From Rossellomorea aquimaris (GTDB lineage Bacteria > Bacillota > Bacilli > Bacillales > Bacillaceae_B): DNA of 64,000 bases. The position numbers and the translations under genes are program-made. Below the pieces are notes generated by a model. That model did no database searches and was not told the DNA's origin. It saw only the letters and a program-made list of their open reading frames with translations. Of this stretch, positions 33,930-42,452 are shown piece after piece (the stretch's first letter is position 1; each line of letters starts with the position of its first letter). The stretch spans positions 1,235,001 to 1,299,000 of the forward strand of contig NZ_CP141595.1 in the NCBI RefSeq assembly GCF_035590735.1, given 5' to 3'.

Positions 33930-34725
33930 GTTGATCTTCTCCTTTTAGTAGATTATATGTGTAACACATTGGCTTATTTGTTCGAGGATCTCTACCTATC
34001 TCAGCATCGATTTGAAATACTTTTCTCAGGACATCATGTGTGATGACTTCCTCACAATTTCCTGCTTTCACGATTTCTCCTTCTTTTAAAGCAACGATAT
34101 AGTCGGCAAATCGTGCAGCTTGATTTAAATCATGGAGGACCATCACAATGGTGCGTTCCTGTTCTCTATTCAGCTTTTGTAGTAGTTCAAGTACTTCCAG
34201 CTGGTGGGCCATATCTAAATATGTGGTAGGTTCATCGAGGAAGATGATATCTGTTTCCTGGGCGAGAGCCATGGCAATCCAGACGCGTTGTCGTTGACCT
34301 CCTGATAAGGAATCGACTTCCCTGTATTTAAACTCCAGGGTTCCTGTCACTTCAAGAGCCCAGTTAATGACGTCATAATCTTTCTTCGATAGACGGCCCA
34401 TTCCTTTTTGATGAGGGAAACGACCGTATGAAACCAATTCCCCAACCGTCAGTCCACTGGCATTTTCGGGGGTTTGCGGAAGAATCGCCATCTTCTTCGC
34501 TAATTCCTTTGTGTTTCCTTTAGAAATGTTTGCACCATCTAACAGGACGTTACCGGAGTGATGGGGAATGATGCGGGTAATCGCTTTCAGTAAAGTCGAT
34601 TTTCCACAACCATTCGAACCTATGATGGTTGTGATTTTTTTATCAGGGATGCCCACGCTTAAGTTTTTCACGATGAGGCGTTCACCGTAGCCAATGTTTA
34701 ATTCATTTGTATAGAGGCGGACCAT
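33880..34725 (-). CDS. Siderophore ABC transporter ATPase (YusV/FhuC-like)
   Basis: 281 residues: Walker A GSNGCGKST near 36, Q-loop, signature LSGGQRQR near 140, Walker B IIFLDEPTTYLDMAHQ. GGAGGT precedes ATG 34725. It is the first gene of the siderophore operon, downstream of a Fur box. In B. subtilis the matching ATPase YusV is encoded apart from yfiYZ-yfhA; here ATPase, binding protein and both permeases form one operon. Its last 17 codons overlap the binding-protein start in another frame. Confidence 0.93.
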   Translation of the reverse strand: MVRLYTNELNIGYGERLIVKNLSVGIPDKKITTIIGSNGCGKSTLLKAITRIIPHHSGNVLLDGANISKGNTKELAKKMAILPQTPENASGLTVGELVSYGRFPHQKGMGRLSKKDYDVINWALEVTGTLEFKYREVDSLSGGQRQRVWIAMALAQETDIIFLDEPTTYLDMAHQLEVLELLQKLNREQERTIVMVLHDLNQAARFADYIVALKEGEIVKAGNCEEVITHDVLRKVFQIDAEIGRDPRTNKPMCYTYNLLKGEDQHEKMAHPVYSAVSAAR

Positions 34726-34755
34726 ATTAAGACCTCCGTTTATAGATTAGTATAG

Positions 34756-34770
34756 TGATAATGATTCTCA
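34756..34770 (-). promoter_or_regulatory. Fur box upstream of the siderophore operon
   Basis: TGATAATGATTCTCA matches the 7-1-7 consensus TGATAATNATTATCA at 14 of 15 positions; 31 bp before the ATPase start. Confidence 0.85.
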
Positions 34771-34861
34771 ATCTCGAACAATTTAAATACTATAATCCTT
34801 TTTTACTAATGTCAATAGAAATTTTTATTGTCAAAGCTTTAAAAAAGATGTAGGATGTAAT

Positions 34862-34876
34862 TGAGAATGATAATCA
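34862..34876 (+). promoter_or_regulatory. Fur box upstream of the ferredoxin reductase gene
   Basis: TGAGAATGATAATCA, two mismatches from the 7-1-7 Fur consensus, 33 bp before the ycgT-like start. Confidence 0.8.
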
Positions 34877-34909
34877 ATTATATTTTGGTTACTCAAGGAG
34901 TGGACGGAA

Positions 34910-35959
34910 ATGGATAATCACGAACTGTTTGATGTGACAGTCATTGGGGGAGGTCCTGCGGGTCTTTACTCAGCTTTCTATAGTGGACTTAGAGAAATGA
35001 AAACGAAAATCATCGAGTTTCAACCATCATTAGGTGGAAAGATACATGTGTATCCTGAGAAAATGATTTGGGATGTAGGGGGACTCACTCCGGTGCCCGG
35101 GGCGAAATTAATTGAGCAGCTTGTTCAACAAGGATTGACGTTCGATCCCTCTGTCGTATTGAACGAAAAAGTTGAATCCATTACACGTAATGAAGAAGGT
35201 ATATTTATCTTAAAGGGTTCATCCGGGGAAAAACACTATTCTAAAACGGTCATCATCGCAGTGGGAAGCGGAATCATCAACCCTCAGAAGCTTGATATCG
35301 AAGGGGCAGAACGATTTGAAGTTTCTAATTTAAATTACACAGTCAAGTCATTAAAAAGGTTTAAAGATAAGACGGTCATCATATCAGGTGGAGGGAACTC
35401 AGCCATCGATTGGGCAAATGAATTAGAACCAGTAGCCAAGAAAGTGTATGTTGCCTATCGAAAGGAAGCATTGAACGGACACGAAGCCCAATGTGCCCAG
35501 CTCATGAACAGCTCGGCCTCCTGCCTGCTCAACACATCTATTACTAAGCTGATTGCAGCCGTTGATCACGAAACCATTGAAAAGGTGCAACTGACCAATC
35601 ATCAGACAGGAGAGGTTTCCTATTTACCCATTGATGAAGTAATCATTAATCATGGGTATGAAATAGATACTTCCCTGCTTAAAAATAGTTCATTGAATAT
35701 CGACATGATCGATCAGTATTACATAGCCGGTACGACTACCAGCGAATCATCGATAGAAGGCATTTACGCAGCGGGTGACATCTTGAAACACGACGGAAAG
35801 GTGAACTTGATTGCAGGAGCATTCCAGGACGCTGCCAATGCAGTCAATAGAGCGAAGCAATTCATTCAACCTGAAGCAAATAAATTCGCCATGGTTTCTT
35901 CCCATAACGAAGTATTCAAGAAGAGAAATAAAGAACTGGTCAGGCAGATGATGAAATAA
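34910..35959 (+). CDS. ycgT: Ferredoxin/flavodoxin-NADP+ reductase, YcgT-like (TrxR fold)
   Basis: 349 residues. It has an FAD-binding GGGPAGLYSAFYSG loop near residue 12, an NADP-binding ISGGGNSAIDWANE near 160, and a C-terminal GIYAAGD FAD motif near 285. It lacks the CxxC redox pair of thioredoxin reductase, which places it with YumC/YcgT-type ferredoxin-NADP reductases. A Fur box lies just upstream and the divergent operon imports siderophores, so it likely supplies electrons for reductive iron release, as proposed for iron-regulated YcgT; that role is inference. GGAGTGG precedes the ATG. Confidence 0.87.
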   Translation: MDNHELFDVTVIGGGPAGLYSAFYSGLREMKTKIIEFQPSLGGKIHVYPEKMIWDVGGLTPVPGAKLIEQLVQQGLTFDPSVVLNEKVESITRNEEGIFILKGSSGEKHYSKTVIIAVGSGIINPQKLDIEGAERFEVSNLNYTVKSLKRFKDKTVIISGGGNSAIDWANELEPVAKKVYVAYRKEALNGHEAQCAQLMNSSASCLLNTSITKLIAAVDHETIEKVQLTNHQTGEVSYLPIDEVIINHGYEIDTSLLKNSSLNIDMIDQYYIAGTTTSESSIEGIYAAGDILKHDGKVNLIAGAFQDAANAVNRAKQFIQPEANKFAMVSSHNEVFKKRNKELVRQMMK

Positions 35960-35960
35960 A

Positions 35961-35998
35961 AAATAAAGCTCTCTCCACATCCGGAGAGAGCTTTATTT
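35961..35998. terminator. Bidirectional Rho-independent terminator
   Basis: 16-bp near-perfect stem AAATAAAGCTCTCTCC/GGAGAGAGCTTTATTT with A-run and T-rich flanks, between two convergent genes; it overlaps the stop of the minus-strand YetF-like gene. Confidence 0.85.
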
Positions 35999-36697
35999 AT
36001 ACAGATAAATCTTAATGTTCTCTTGTTTATCGACCGTGGCCAGTAATACATCATGCACAGTGACATTGTAAGAGGTCTTTAGCTGATCATGCAGCCATTG
36101 TTCATCCTTTTCAAGTTTCAGTAGTAGAGATTGATTGATTTTTCGATCTTCAATAATAGGCATGGGGAGATCGAACCCCTTGGGAGACAGGGATAGGTCC
36201 TTTTGAGTCACAGGCTGGTATTGTGGTTTCAGAAATATGGAGATTTCTCCGCCGGTTTCCCACAGGGCCAACGCCACATTCTCAACTTCTTCGGTCTGCT
36301 GCTTTCTTAATTCAGACAAAAGGCTGTCTAAGGGTACTCGTGCTTTCTTGAGATTTTGATATAGGATTTCCCCATTATCGATCAATGGAATAGGGGAGGG
36401 GTCAAGTATTTTTCGTATGAAGGTTGAATGCAGACTGAGGTATACCCCAATCAGATAGAGAGCCACCAATGTACCCATGGTAAGCATGGAGCCTTTCAAT
36501 CCCAGTCCTTCGTCCGATAATGGGTGAGCCATGATGTTCCCTATTAAGAGGGCCATAACAAAATCAAGGAACCTTAACTGTGAAATGGATCGTTGCCCCA
36601 TTAATTTAGCTATGACAATTAGAAACATAAAGCCAAAAATAGCGCGTAAAATCCATTCCAGGGAAGTCAACGATTCCTGACTCATAAAGAAATCCAC
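35993..36697 (-). CDS. DUF421/YetF-family membrane protein
   Basis: 234 residues: three N-terminal membrane segments (about 15-35, 40-60, 68-88), then two soluble alpha/beta repeats (PIPLIDNGEILYQNLKKARVPLDSLLSELR; then a second, weaker copy to the end). This is the YetF/YrbG/YkjA layout of Bacillus, often spore-related but without a firm function. Start GTG at 36697 with GAGGAC upstream; ATG 36685 is the alternative. Stands alone. Confidence 0.82.
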   Translation of the reverse strand: MDFFMSQESLTSLEWILRAIFGFMFLIVIAKLMGQRSISQLRFLDFVMALLIGNIMAHPLSDEGLGLKGSMLTMGTLVALYLIGVYLSLHSTFIRKILDPSPIPLIDNGEILYQNLKKARVPLDSLLSELRKQQTEEVENVALALWETGGEISIFLKPQYQPVTQKDLSLSPKGFDLPMPIIEDRKINQSLLLKLEKDEQWLHDQLKTSYNVTVHDVLLATVDKQENIKIYLYK

Positions 36698-36756
36698 ACG
36701 AACACGTCCTCACTTCTATCAACTGCCATATAGTATCCCCAAAAGATTTCTTTACA

Positions 36757-36789
36757 AAACAAAAAAGATGCCTACAAATGTAAGCATCC
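36757..36789 (-). terminator. Rho-independent terminator after the TerC gene
   Basis: Minus-strand stem GATGCTTAC/GTAGGCATC, 4-nt loop, then TTTTTTG. Confidence 0.85.
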
Positions 36790-36796
36790 TTTGGAA

Positions 36797-37522
36797 TTAA
36801 GCATTATATTGTTCAACGTTTTTATTGTGGGGTGAATCAGATTTCTTATTTACTAAGTATCCGATGAGTAAAACCCCAACCGTAAGACCGATTGTGATCA
36901 AATACGTAACAGGGCCATGATGGATATTAAGTAAATGTAAGAATTTCTCATCTCTAACAATCATTTCACCTGCAGTAAATGCTAGAATTCCTGCACCCAG
37001 ATAGGCAATCCATCGATATTTTTCAAGTACTCTAACAATCGCCTTTGATCCGAATATCATAATCGGAATCGAAATGAATACGCCCAGGGCAATCATACCC
37101 ATATGTCCATGTGCTGCACCCGCAACGGCCACCACATTATCAAGGCTCATGACAGCATCTGCGATAATGATGGTCGTGATTGCTTGTCTAAGGCCGGTGT
37201 GAGATTTAATATTGGCTTCTTCTTCACCTTCAACCAGTACTTTGTAGGCGATCCATAAAAGAAGGATCCCGCCGATCAGATGAACATAAGGAATTTTTAA
37301 TAAGTAAACAATAATGGCAGCAAAGAAAATGCGCAGGATGACAGCTCCTGCTGTTCCCCAGAAAATCGCTCTGTTTTGATGTTCTTTCGGTAACCCTCTC
37401 GTTGCCATGGCGATAACGATCGCGTTATCCCCGGATAGTATGATATCGATTGCAATGATTTTTAATAGTGCAATGATGGCTCCGGATGAGATGGCAAGTC
37501 CAAGTGGAAATAAGAAATCCAT
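36797..37522 (-). CDS. TerC-family membrane protein, YjbE-like
   Basis: 241 residues with about seven membrane segments. Both conserved acidic motifs of the TerC family are present: IDIILSGDNAIVIAMA near 25-40 and ADAVMSLDNVVAVAGAA near 122-138. The Bacillus relatives YceF and YkoY are linked to manganese export and to metalation of secreted proteins; YjbE is the nearest match here. GGAGGAA precedes ATG 37522. Some genes of this family sit behind a yybP-ykoY manganese riboswitch, but I see none here. Confidence 0.88.
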   Translation of the reverse strand: MDFLFPLGLAISSGAIIALLKIIAIDIILSGDNAIVIAMATRGLPKEHQNRAIFWGTAGAVILRIFFAAIIVYLLKIPYVHLIGGILLLWIAYKVLVEGEEEANIKSHTGLRQAITTIIIADAVMSLDNVVAVAGAAHGHMGMIALGVFISIPIMIFGSKAIVRVLEKYRWIAYLGAGILAFTAGEMIVRDEKFLHLLNIHHGPVTYLITIGLTVGVLLIGYLVNKKSDSPHNKNVEQYNA

Positions 37523-37740
37523 ATTCAGTTCCTCCTTGATTCTACTAAACTATGAATGAAACACTAACTAATCTATATTACCACAATTGATAGAATATTG
37601 AACCGCTATTATTTACAAGATAAATATTTCCAATTTGTGCTGGTACTATTTAATCAATGAAGGATCAGTACACATATAATTAAAAAGGATGCGACAAAAT
37701 AAAAAACAAGTGTAGGTTCTTAATACCGCTAATGATTTCC

Positions 37741-37964
37741 GTGCAAGACTACGCTTTCCGCGGGTAGCTCGTGAGCCTCCTCGGCAAGCTTGCGGGAAGA
37801 AAAGCGGAGGGGCTTTGTTCAGAGGCGGGTGGCATAAGGCGAAGCGTCCACGAAGGCGTTCTTTGCCTTCTTGGACGGTTTGACTTAAGACATGTGCCTC
37901 TAAGCCCCGAAGCTGGACGGGTCTCACATAAGCTACTTTTCCCGCAGGAGTCTTCGTCTTGCAC
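37741..37964. repeat. 224-bp imperfect long-hairpin repeat element
   Basis: Non-coding, GC-richer than its flanks. Ends GTGCAAGAC/GTCTTGCAC are exact inverted repeats, and alignment continues to CGCGGG/CCCGCA at about 24 nt. Nested inner pairs are GGGGCTT...AGAGGC (37809-37826) with GCCTCTAAGCCCC (37896-37908), and CGTCCACGAAGGC (37845) with GCCTTCTTGGACG (37865). So the whole element folds into one hairpin. I recall similar sequence being multicopy in Bacillaceae genomes, but cannot check it. The stretch 37523-37740 beside it holds no gene I can support, only the upstream region of terC. Confidence 0.65.
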
Positions 37965-38011
37965 TCCAATCAACCGCTGGAAAGGGCTAAAATCAAATGT
38001 ACCGCAAATAA

Positions 38012-38066
38012 ATAAAAAAACCGAACAAATCTGCTTGTTAGAAAGCAGGATCGTTCGGGTTTTTCT
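38012..38066 (-). terminator. Rho-independent terminator
   Basis: CCGAAC/GTTCGG outer stem and CTGCTT/AAGCAG inner stem, flanked by A7 (minus-strand T-tract) and TTTTTC. It ends the His/Gly/Tyr-Pro-rich gene on the minus strand. Confidence 0.7.
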
Positions 38067-38119
38067 TATTCTAAAACACTTTTGTTCCAACCTCTATTGG
38101 TTTTGACAGTTATCATTTA

Positions 38120-38419
38120 TTAAGATTGCGGGTAGGGAGGTGGATAGGGGTAAGGGTACGGATATGGGTAAGGATAAGGATAAGCCGGAACCGGTACAGG
38201 ATAAGGACCCGGTGAAGCAGCAGCTCCTAAGGCCAATCCTGTAACCGTTCCTGCAGCGAATCCTGGATGATAACCCCAGTTGCCTCCGTGATTCCAATTT
38301 CCTCCCTGGTTCCAACTTGTTCCGTGTCCCCAAGTGGCGTGTCCGTGTCCATTGCCCCAGCTTGCATGCCCTCCGCCTCCGTGTATCGGTCTGTACTTAC
38401 TGAATGGTTGATTAAACAT
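38120..38419 (-). CDS. Gly/His/Trp-rich protein with Tyr-Pro repeats, possible spore-coat protein
   Basis: 99 residues from ATG 38419 (AAGGTG upstream; the GTG at 38437 is less likely). The N-terminal half is rich in Gly, His, Trp and Asn (repeats of the WGHG/NWNHGGNWG kind), then a short hydrophobic stretch (GFAAGTVTGLALGAAA), then a C-terminal run of Tyr-Pro dipeptides. Such low-complexity proteins are frequent among Bacillus spore-coat or exosporium components; this is inference from composition. A terminator follows. Confidence 0.65.
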   Translation of the reverse strand: MFNQPFSKYRPIHGGGGHASWGNGHGHATWGHGTSWNQGGNWNHGGNWGYHPGFAAGTVTGLALGAAASPGPYPVPVPAYPYPYPYPYPYPYPPPYPQS

Positions 38420-38601
38420 TGCTCTCACCTTTCTCACTATAAGGAAGTTGCTTTATCATATGTGGATTCTTTGAAAGAGTTTAATAAGTTTCAGCTGATA
38501 AATGAGGCATGAACCAATTCCGTGAACTTTATAAACAATATACCCACAAAGTTTCTTTTGCCGTTTATTTACGATTTATTTTATTAAGTTTCTGAATTTT
38601 C

Positions 38602-38620
38602 TATAATGAAAGCGTTATCA
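38602..38620 (+). promoter_or_regulatory. -10 element overlapping a perfect cre (CcpA) site before tctCBA
   Basis: TATAAT at 38602-38607 shares its last T with TGAAAGCGTTATCA (38607-38620), a full match to the cre consensus TGWAANCGNTNWCA. A CcpA complex there would block the promoter. The -35 is poor. Confidence 0.75.
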
Positions 38621-38646
38621 ATAATATTCAGAGGGGGAAATGGTGG

Positions 38647-39660
38647 ATGAAAATGAAAACAGGCATCATGGCTATTATTTTATCAAGTTTACTAGTTGTC
38701 ACCACGGCATGCGGAGGGTCGAACTCTGCAAGTAATACTGAAAGTGATGGGGAATGGAGCCCGTCTAAACCAATTGAAGTCGTTGCTCCAGCAGGTGCCG
38801 GCGGAGGTTGGGATACGACGGCCAGGACCGTTTCAAAGGTAATGGAAGAACAGAAAATCATTGACCAGCGTATGGCTGTAGTCAATAAACCAGGTGGCGG
38901 GGGATCTGTCGGCTGGTCATATATCGATAGTAAAAAAGGAGATAACCACACGATGTTCGTCACATCTCCACCGATGTTCTTTGTTCCACTTAATGGACAG
39001 TCGACATTGTCTCACAAAGATTTCACACCTATAGCCGGGGTGATCGCTGACTATGCAGCCTTTGTTGTAGACGCGGATTCTCCTTACGATACGATGAAAG
39101 ATCTTGTCGATGCATTAAAAAAGGATCCGACATCAGTATCCATTGTAGGGGTTTCTTCACCGGGAAGCATGGATCATATGCAGTTCGTAAAAGCGGTTAA
39201 GGCAGCAGGGGTAGACGTTAAAAAGCTGAAGTATGTTTCCGCTCAAGACGGATCTGGAATGAGCATGCTCCTGGGAGGAAAAGTGGATGTGTACTCGACG
39301 GGCCTTGCGGAAGCTTCTGAACAAGCCCGTGCAGGTAAGGTTAAGGTTCTGGCGATTACAGCTCCCGAACGTTTGGAAGGAGATACGGTATCAGATTTCC
39401 CGACGTTAAAAGAACAAGGGATTGATGATGAATTTGTTGTGTGGCGTGGTTTCTTAGGTCCAAAGGATATGGATCCCGATGCCGTTGCTTATTATGAGAA
39501 AGCGTTTAAAGACATGATCGAAACGGATCAGTGGAAGGAAATGCGGGACAAGTTTGGCTGGACGGACAACTACATGTCTTCAGAAGAGTTCAGTACCTTC
39601 CTAGATGAAGAATACAAAGAAATTGAAACATTAATGGAGGAAATCGGGTTGAAAAAATAA
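38647..39660 (+). CDS. tctC: Tripartite tricarboxylate transporter substrate-binding protein
   Basis: 337 residues. Lipoprotein-type signal ending VTTAC near residue 22, then the Bug/TctC fold (PIEVVAPAGAGGGWDTTART, KPGGGGSVGWSYI, ... KVKVLAITAPERL). It binds a carboxylate such as citrate outside the membrane and hands it to TctAB. GAGGGGG precedes ATG 38647. First gene of tctCBA under a cre-overlapped promoter; a stem-loop after it may keep its level above that of the channel genes. The exact ligand is unknown; the family also carries other dicarboxylates and tricarboxylates. Confidence 0.9.
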   Translation: MKMKTGIMAIILSSLLVVTTACGGSNSASNTESDGEWSPSKPIEVVAPAGAGGGWDTTARTVSKVMEEQKIIDQRMAVVNKPGGGGSVGWSYIDSKKGDNHTMFVTSPPMFFVPLNGQSTLSHKDFTPIAGVIADYAAFVVDADSPYDTMKDLVDALKKDPTSVSIVGVSSPGSMDHMQFVKAVKAAGVDVKKLKYVSAQDGSGMSMLLGGKVDVYSTGLAEASEQARAGKVKVLAITAPERLEGDTVSDFPTLKEQGIDDEFVVWRGFLGPKDMDPDAVAYYEKAFKDMIETDQWKEMRDKFGWTDNYMSSEEFSTFLDEEYKEIETLMEEIGLKK

Positions 39661-39668
39661 TGAGGTCT

Positions 39669-39695
39669 GGAGCAGAAATATCTGCTCCTTCCTTT
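39669..39695 (+). terminator. Stem-loop between tctC and tctB, possible attenuator
   Basis: 8-bp perfect stem GGAGCAGA/TCTGCTCC, 4-nt loop, then TTCCTTTTC. Partial termination here would favour binding-protein expression. Confidence 0.55.
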
Positions 39696-39716
39696 TCATG
39701 ACTAGGAGTGAATCAC

Positions 39717-40175
39717 ATGAGAACAAAACCAGATCGAATCATCTCAATCTTTTTACTAGTTTTTGCCGGGATCTATCTAGCTCTCAGCTTTCAGCTTACC
39801 AAATTTCCATACGCCATTATCGATAGTGACGTCCTTCCGAAAGGGCTTGGGTTCCTGCTCATTATTTTAGCGGTTGTTTTGTTCTTCCAGGCGAAGGACG
39901 ATACAGAAGAAGATAAGAAAAGACGTTATGTGAAAAAAGAAGATGTCATCATTCTGTTATCTGTATTAGGAGCACTTCTTGTATATATCTTTTTACTGGA
40001 ACCCCTCGGATTTTTAATATCTACTATTCTATTTTTGTTAGTTATCCCTTTCGTGTTGGGATTCAAAAAGAAGCTGACCACGGTATTAGTGGCCTTTCTA
40101 TTTTCAGGCATCATGTATTATTCATTTAACTATTTACTCAACATTACTTTACCACAGGGGATTCTACCCTTTTAG
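39717..40175 (+). CDS. tctB: Tripartite tricarboxylate transporter small membrane subunit
   Basis: 152 residues from ATG 39717 (AGGAG 8 nt upstream; GTG 39708 lies in the site). Four membrane segments with a charged loop (KDDTEEDKKRRYVKKED) in the middle and the TctB-type FLISTILFLLVIPF region. It partners TctA in the sodium-driven channel. Poorly conserved as usual; identified from topology and its place between tctC and tctA, 12 nt from the latter. Confidence 0.88.
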   Translation: MRTKPDRIISIFLLVFAGIYLALSFQLTKFPYAIIDSDVLPKGLGFLLIILAVVLFFQAKDDTEEDKKRRYVKKEDVIILLSVLGALLVYIFLLEPLGFLISTILFLLVIPFVLGFKKKLTTVLVAFLFSGIMYYSFNYLLNITLPQGILPF

Positions 40176-40187
40176 GAGGTGACGGGC

Positions 40188-41702
40188 ATGATTGAAAGTA
40201 TATTATATGGATTTCAAGTAGCTTTCACCCCGGAGAACTTATTTTTCGCATTTATTGGGGTATTGGCTGGTACGATTATTGGGATGCTGCCTGGATTGGG
40301 TCCGATCAGCGCCATTGCGATCATGATTCCCCTTAGTTATGGGATGTATCCGTCTTCCGCCTTGATCCTGATGGCAGGGGTTTATTATGGTGCCGTGTTT
40401 GGCGGCTCCACTTCTTCGATTCTATTAAATGCCCCTGGTATTTCAGGGACAGTGGCAACAGCATTTGACGGATATCCCATGGCGAGACAGGGGAAGGCAG
40501 GGAAAGCACTCGCCATAGCCGCCATATCATCTTTTGCTGGTGGAACCATAAGTGTGGTGGCACTTATGTTAGTCGCTCCATATATGGCTAAGCTTGCAAT
40601 TACGTTCGGTCCTACTGAGTATTTCGCTCTAATGCTTCTGGGACTGACAGCGATATCGAGTTTATCTGAAGGGTCCACCAATAAAGCACTGATTTCTGCG
40701 ACGATTGGATTGATCACCGCAACTGTCGGGATTGATCAGCAAACAGGTACACAGCGTTTCACATTTGGAAACCCTGGTTTATTAGAAGGGATCGATTTTT
40801 TGATCATTGCTTTAGGATTATTTGCACTATCCGAAGTTTGTCAGTTAATTATCTCACGGAATGAAAATACGTTGAAAGGGAAGAGTGCTGTTGGAAGTTT
40901 AAAGCTTGAGAAGCAGGAATTAAAGGAGATGGCAGGCCCGATTGGCCGTCATTCCGTCCTTGGCTTCATTTTGGGAGTCCTGCCTGGAGCAGGGGCAACG
41001 ATCGCTTCATTCCTTTCCTATATTTCAGAGAAACGTTTATCCAAAGATCCATCTTCTTTTGGAAAAGGGAATATCAAGGGGCTAGCCGCTCCTGAAACCT
41101 CCAATAATGCGGCAACAAGCGGGGCGTTCGTTCCCTTGTTAACATTAGGGATACCAGGTTCTGGAACCACTGCTGTACTATTGGGTGCTTTACTTGTTGT
41201 AGGAGTGCAGCCGGGGCCATTGATGCTTCAGGATCACCCGGACGTATTCTGGGGAGTCATTGCAAGTATGTATATCGGAAATCTATTTCTATTGATACTT
41301 AACTTACCGCTCATCCCGGTACTGGCAAAAATCTTATATATTCCGAAGCAGCTGTTGATCGCATTGATTATTGTGTTCTGTTTAATTGGGGTATACGCAG
41401 TCAGCTTCAACACGTTCCATCTATACTTGCTTGTAGGATTTGGCGTATTAGGCTACTTATTGAAAATGTTTAAATTCCCAGCTCCGCCATTTATTCTGGC
41501 GTTTATATTGGGGGGGATGATGGAGCAATCCTTCAGACAGGCGATGACGATCTCAAACGGATCTTACAGTGTGTTTTTTCAAAGTAATATCACCATAGGT
41601 TTACTGATCGTTTCATTCCTTTCACTTGTGCTCCCTACGATTTTAGGATTAACGAGAAGAGGGAAGGCCACGGAAAGTCAAGATCTGAAGAAAGAAGCAT
41701 GA
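40188..41702 (+). CDS. tctA: Tripartite tricarboxylate transporter large membrane subunit
   Basis: 504 residues from ATG 40188, with AGGAGGT 9 nt before. About twelve membrane segments. The conserved TctA motifs are clear: GMLPGLGPISAIAIMIPL near 30-48, YYGAVFGGSTSSILLN near 65-80, LGVLPGAGATIASFLSY near 265, and LTLGIPGSGTTAVLLGALL near 320. It forms the transport channel. Last gene of the operon, convergent with the two-component system that probably controls it. Confidence 0.95.
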   Translation: MIESILYGFQVAFTPENLFFAFIGVLAGTIIGMLPGLGPISAIAIMIPLSYGMYPSSALILMAGVYYGAVFGGSTSSILLNAPGISGTVATAFDGYPMARQGKAGKALAIAAISSFAGGTISVVALMLVAPYMAKLAITFGPTEYFALMLLGLTAISSLSEGSTNKALISATIGLITATVGIDQQTGTQRFTFGNPGLLEGIDFLIIALGLFALSEVCQLIISRNENTLKGKSAVGSLKLEKQELKEMAGPIGRHSVLGFILGVLPGAGATIASFLSYISEKRLSKDPSSFGKGNIKGLAAPETSNNAATSGAFVPLLTLGIPGSGTTAVLLGALLVVGVQPGPLMLQDHPDVFWGVIASMYIGNLFLLILNLPLIPVLAKILYIPKQLLIALIIVFCLIGVYAVSFNTFHLYLLVGFGVLGYLLKMFKFPAPPFILAFILGGMMEQSFRQAMTISNGSYSVFFQSNITIGLLIVSFLSLVLPTILGLTRRGKATESQDLKKEA

Positions 41703-41707
41703 TCAAT

Positions 41708-41746
41708 AGAAAAGCAGTGAAGCCCCCGATGCCTCACTGCTTTTCT
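41708..41746. terminator. Bidirectional Rho-independent terminator
   Basis: 13-bp perfect stem AGAAAAGCAGTGA/TCACTGCTTTTCT between tctA and the convergent response-regulator gene. Confidence 0.85.
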
Positions 41747-41747
41747 C

Positions 41748-42440
41748 TTATTCTTGAAAGAAATATTTTCTCTGAGGTCTCCCGACACCTCCATATGAAA
41801 GCTCCACTTTGATTTTCTTTTGGGAAACAAGGTACTCCAGATAGCGCCTGGCCGTTGTACGGGTCACGCCCACTTCCCCCGCCATATCCTCAGCCGTATA
41901 GCCCCTCCTGTGATCGGTTCCTATCCTTTTGAGTATGGAATCCAATGTAATCGTATCGATCCCTTTCGGGGGGGGTTGGACGGTTTGAATGTTGCTCGTA
42001 TTTTTCTTTCTATTAAATAAAGTGTCCACTTCATGTTGATTTTCTACTTGAGAATCATTCATTCTCTTTTTATACTGTTGATATTTTAGTAGAGTATCCT
42101 GAAATCGGTTAAAGATAATGGGTTTCAGTATATAATCGAATGCCCCGCCACGGATGGCATTGGAAATATGTTCGGTTTCCTTTGCTGCTGTGACGAGTAT
42201 GACATCTGTGCTGCGGTAGTGCTTTCTGATCTCCCATAGAAATTCACTGCCGGTTCCATCAGGAAAGTAAACGTCAAGTAAGATTAAATCAGGATTGACA
42301 ACAGGTAAGGCTTTTTTGGCTTCTGCAATGGTAGTGGCGATCCCGCCTACCTGAAATCTTTCCATTTGAGCGATGTACTGGCTGTTGATTTCAGCTGTTT
42401 GAATATCATCTTCTATAATGAATACGTTCCACTTACGCAA
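41748..42440 (-). CDS. Response regulator, CitT/DctR-like
   Basis: 230 residues. Receiver domain with D11/D12, phospho-acceptor D56 in LILLDVYFPDG, and the conserved switch residues (VTAAKE); then a linker and a C-terminal HTH (YTAEDMAGEVGVTRTTARRYLEYLVSQ). This is the CitB/DcuR/CitT layout that activates di- and tricarboxylate uptake genes. It lies 12 nt after the kinase stop on the same strand, convergent with tctCBA, its likely target. Confidence 0.9.
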   Translation of the reverse strand: MRKWNVFIIEDDIQTAEINSQYIAQMERFQVGGIATTIAEAKKALPVVNPDLILLDVYFPDGTGSEFLWEIRKHYRSTDVILVTAAKETEHISNAIRGGAFDYILKPIIFNRFQDTLLKYQQYKKRMNDSQVENQHEVDTLFNRKKNTSNIQTVQPPPKGIDTITLDSILKRIGTDHRRGYTAEDMAGEVGVTRTTARRYLEYLVSQKKIKVELSYGGVGRPQRKYFFQE

Positions 42441-42452
42441 TACTTTCTCCCC

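Noticed and set aside
37523..37660. yybP-ykoY manganese riboswitch before the TerC gene
   Set aside because: Expected from the gene family, but the conserved GGGGAGUAG-type blocks are absent on the minus strand.
37646..38106. Several open frames of 107-113 codons on both strands
   Set aside because: They run through the palindromic repeat element, lack Shine-Dalgarno sites and have no protein-like features; the element explains them.
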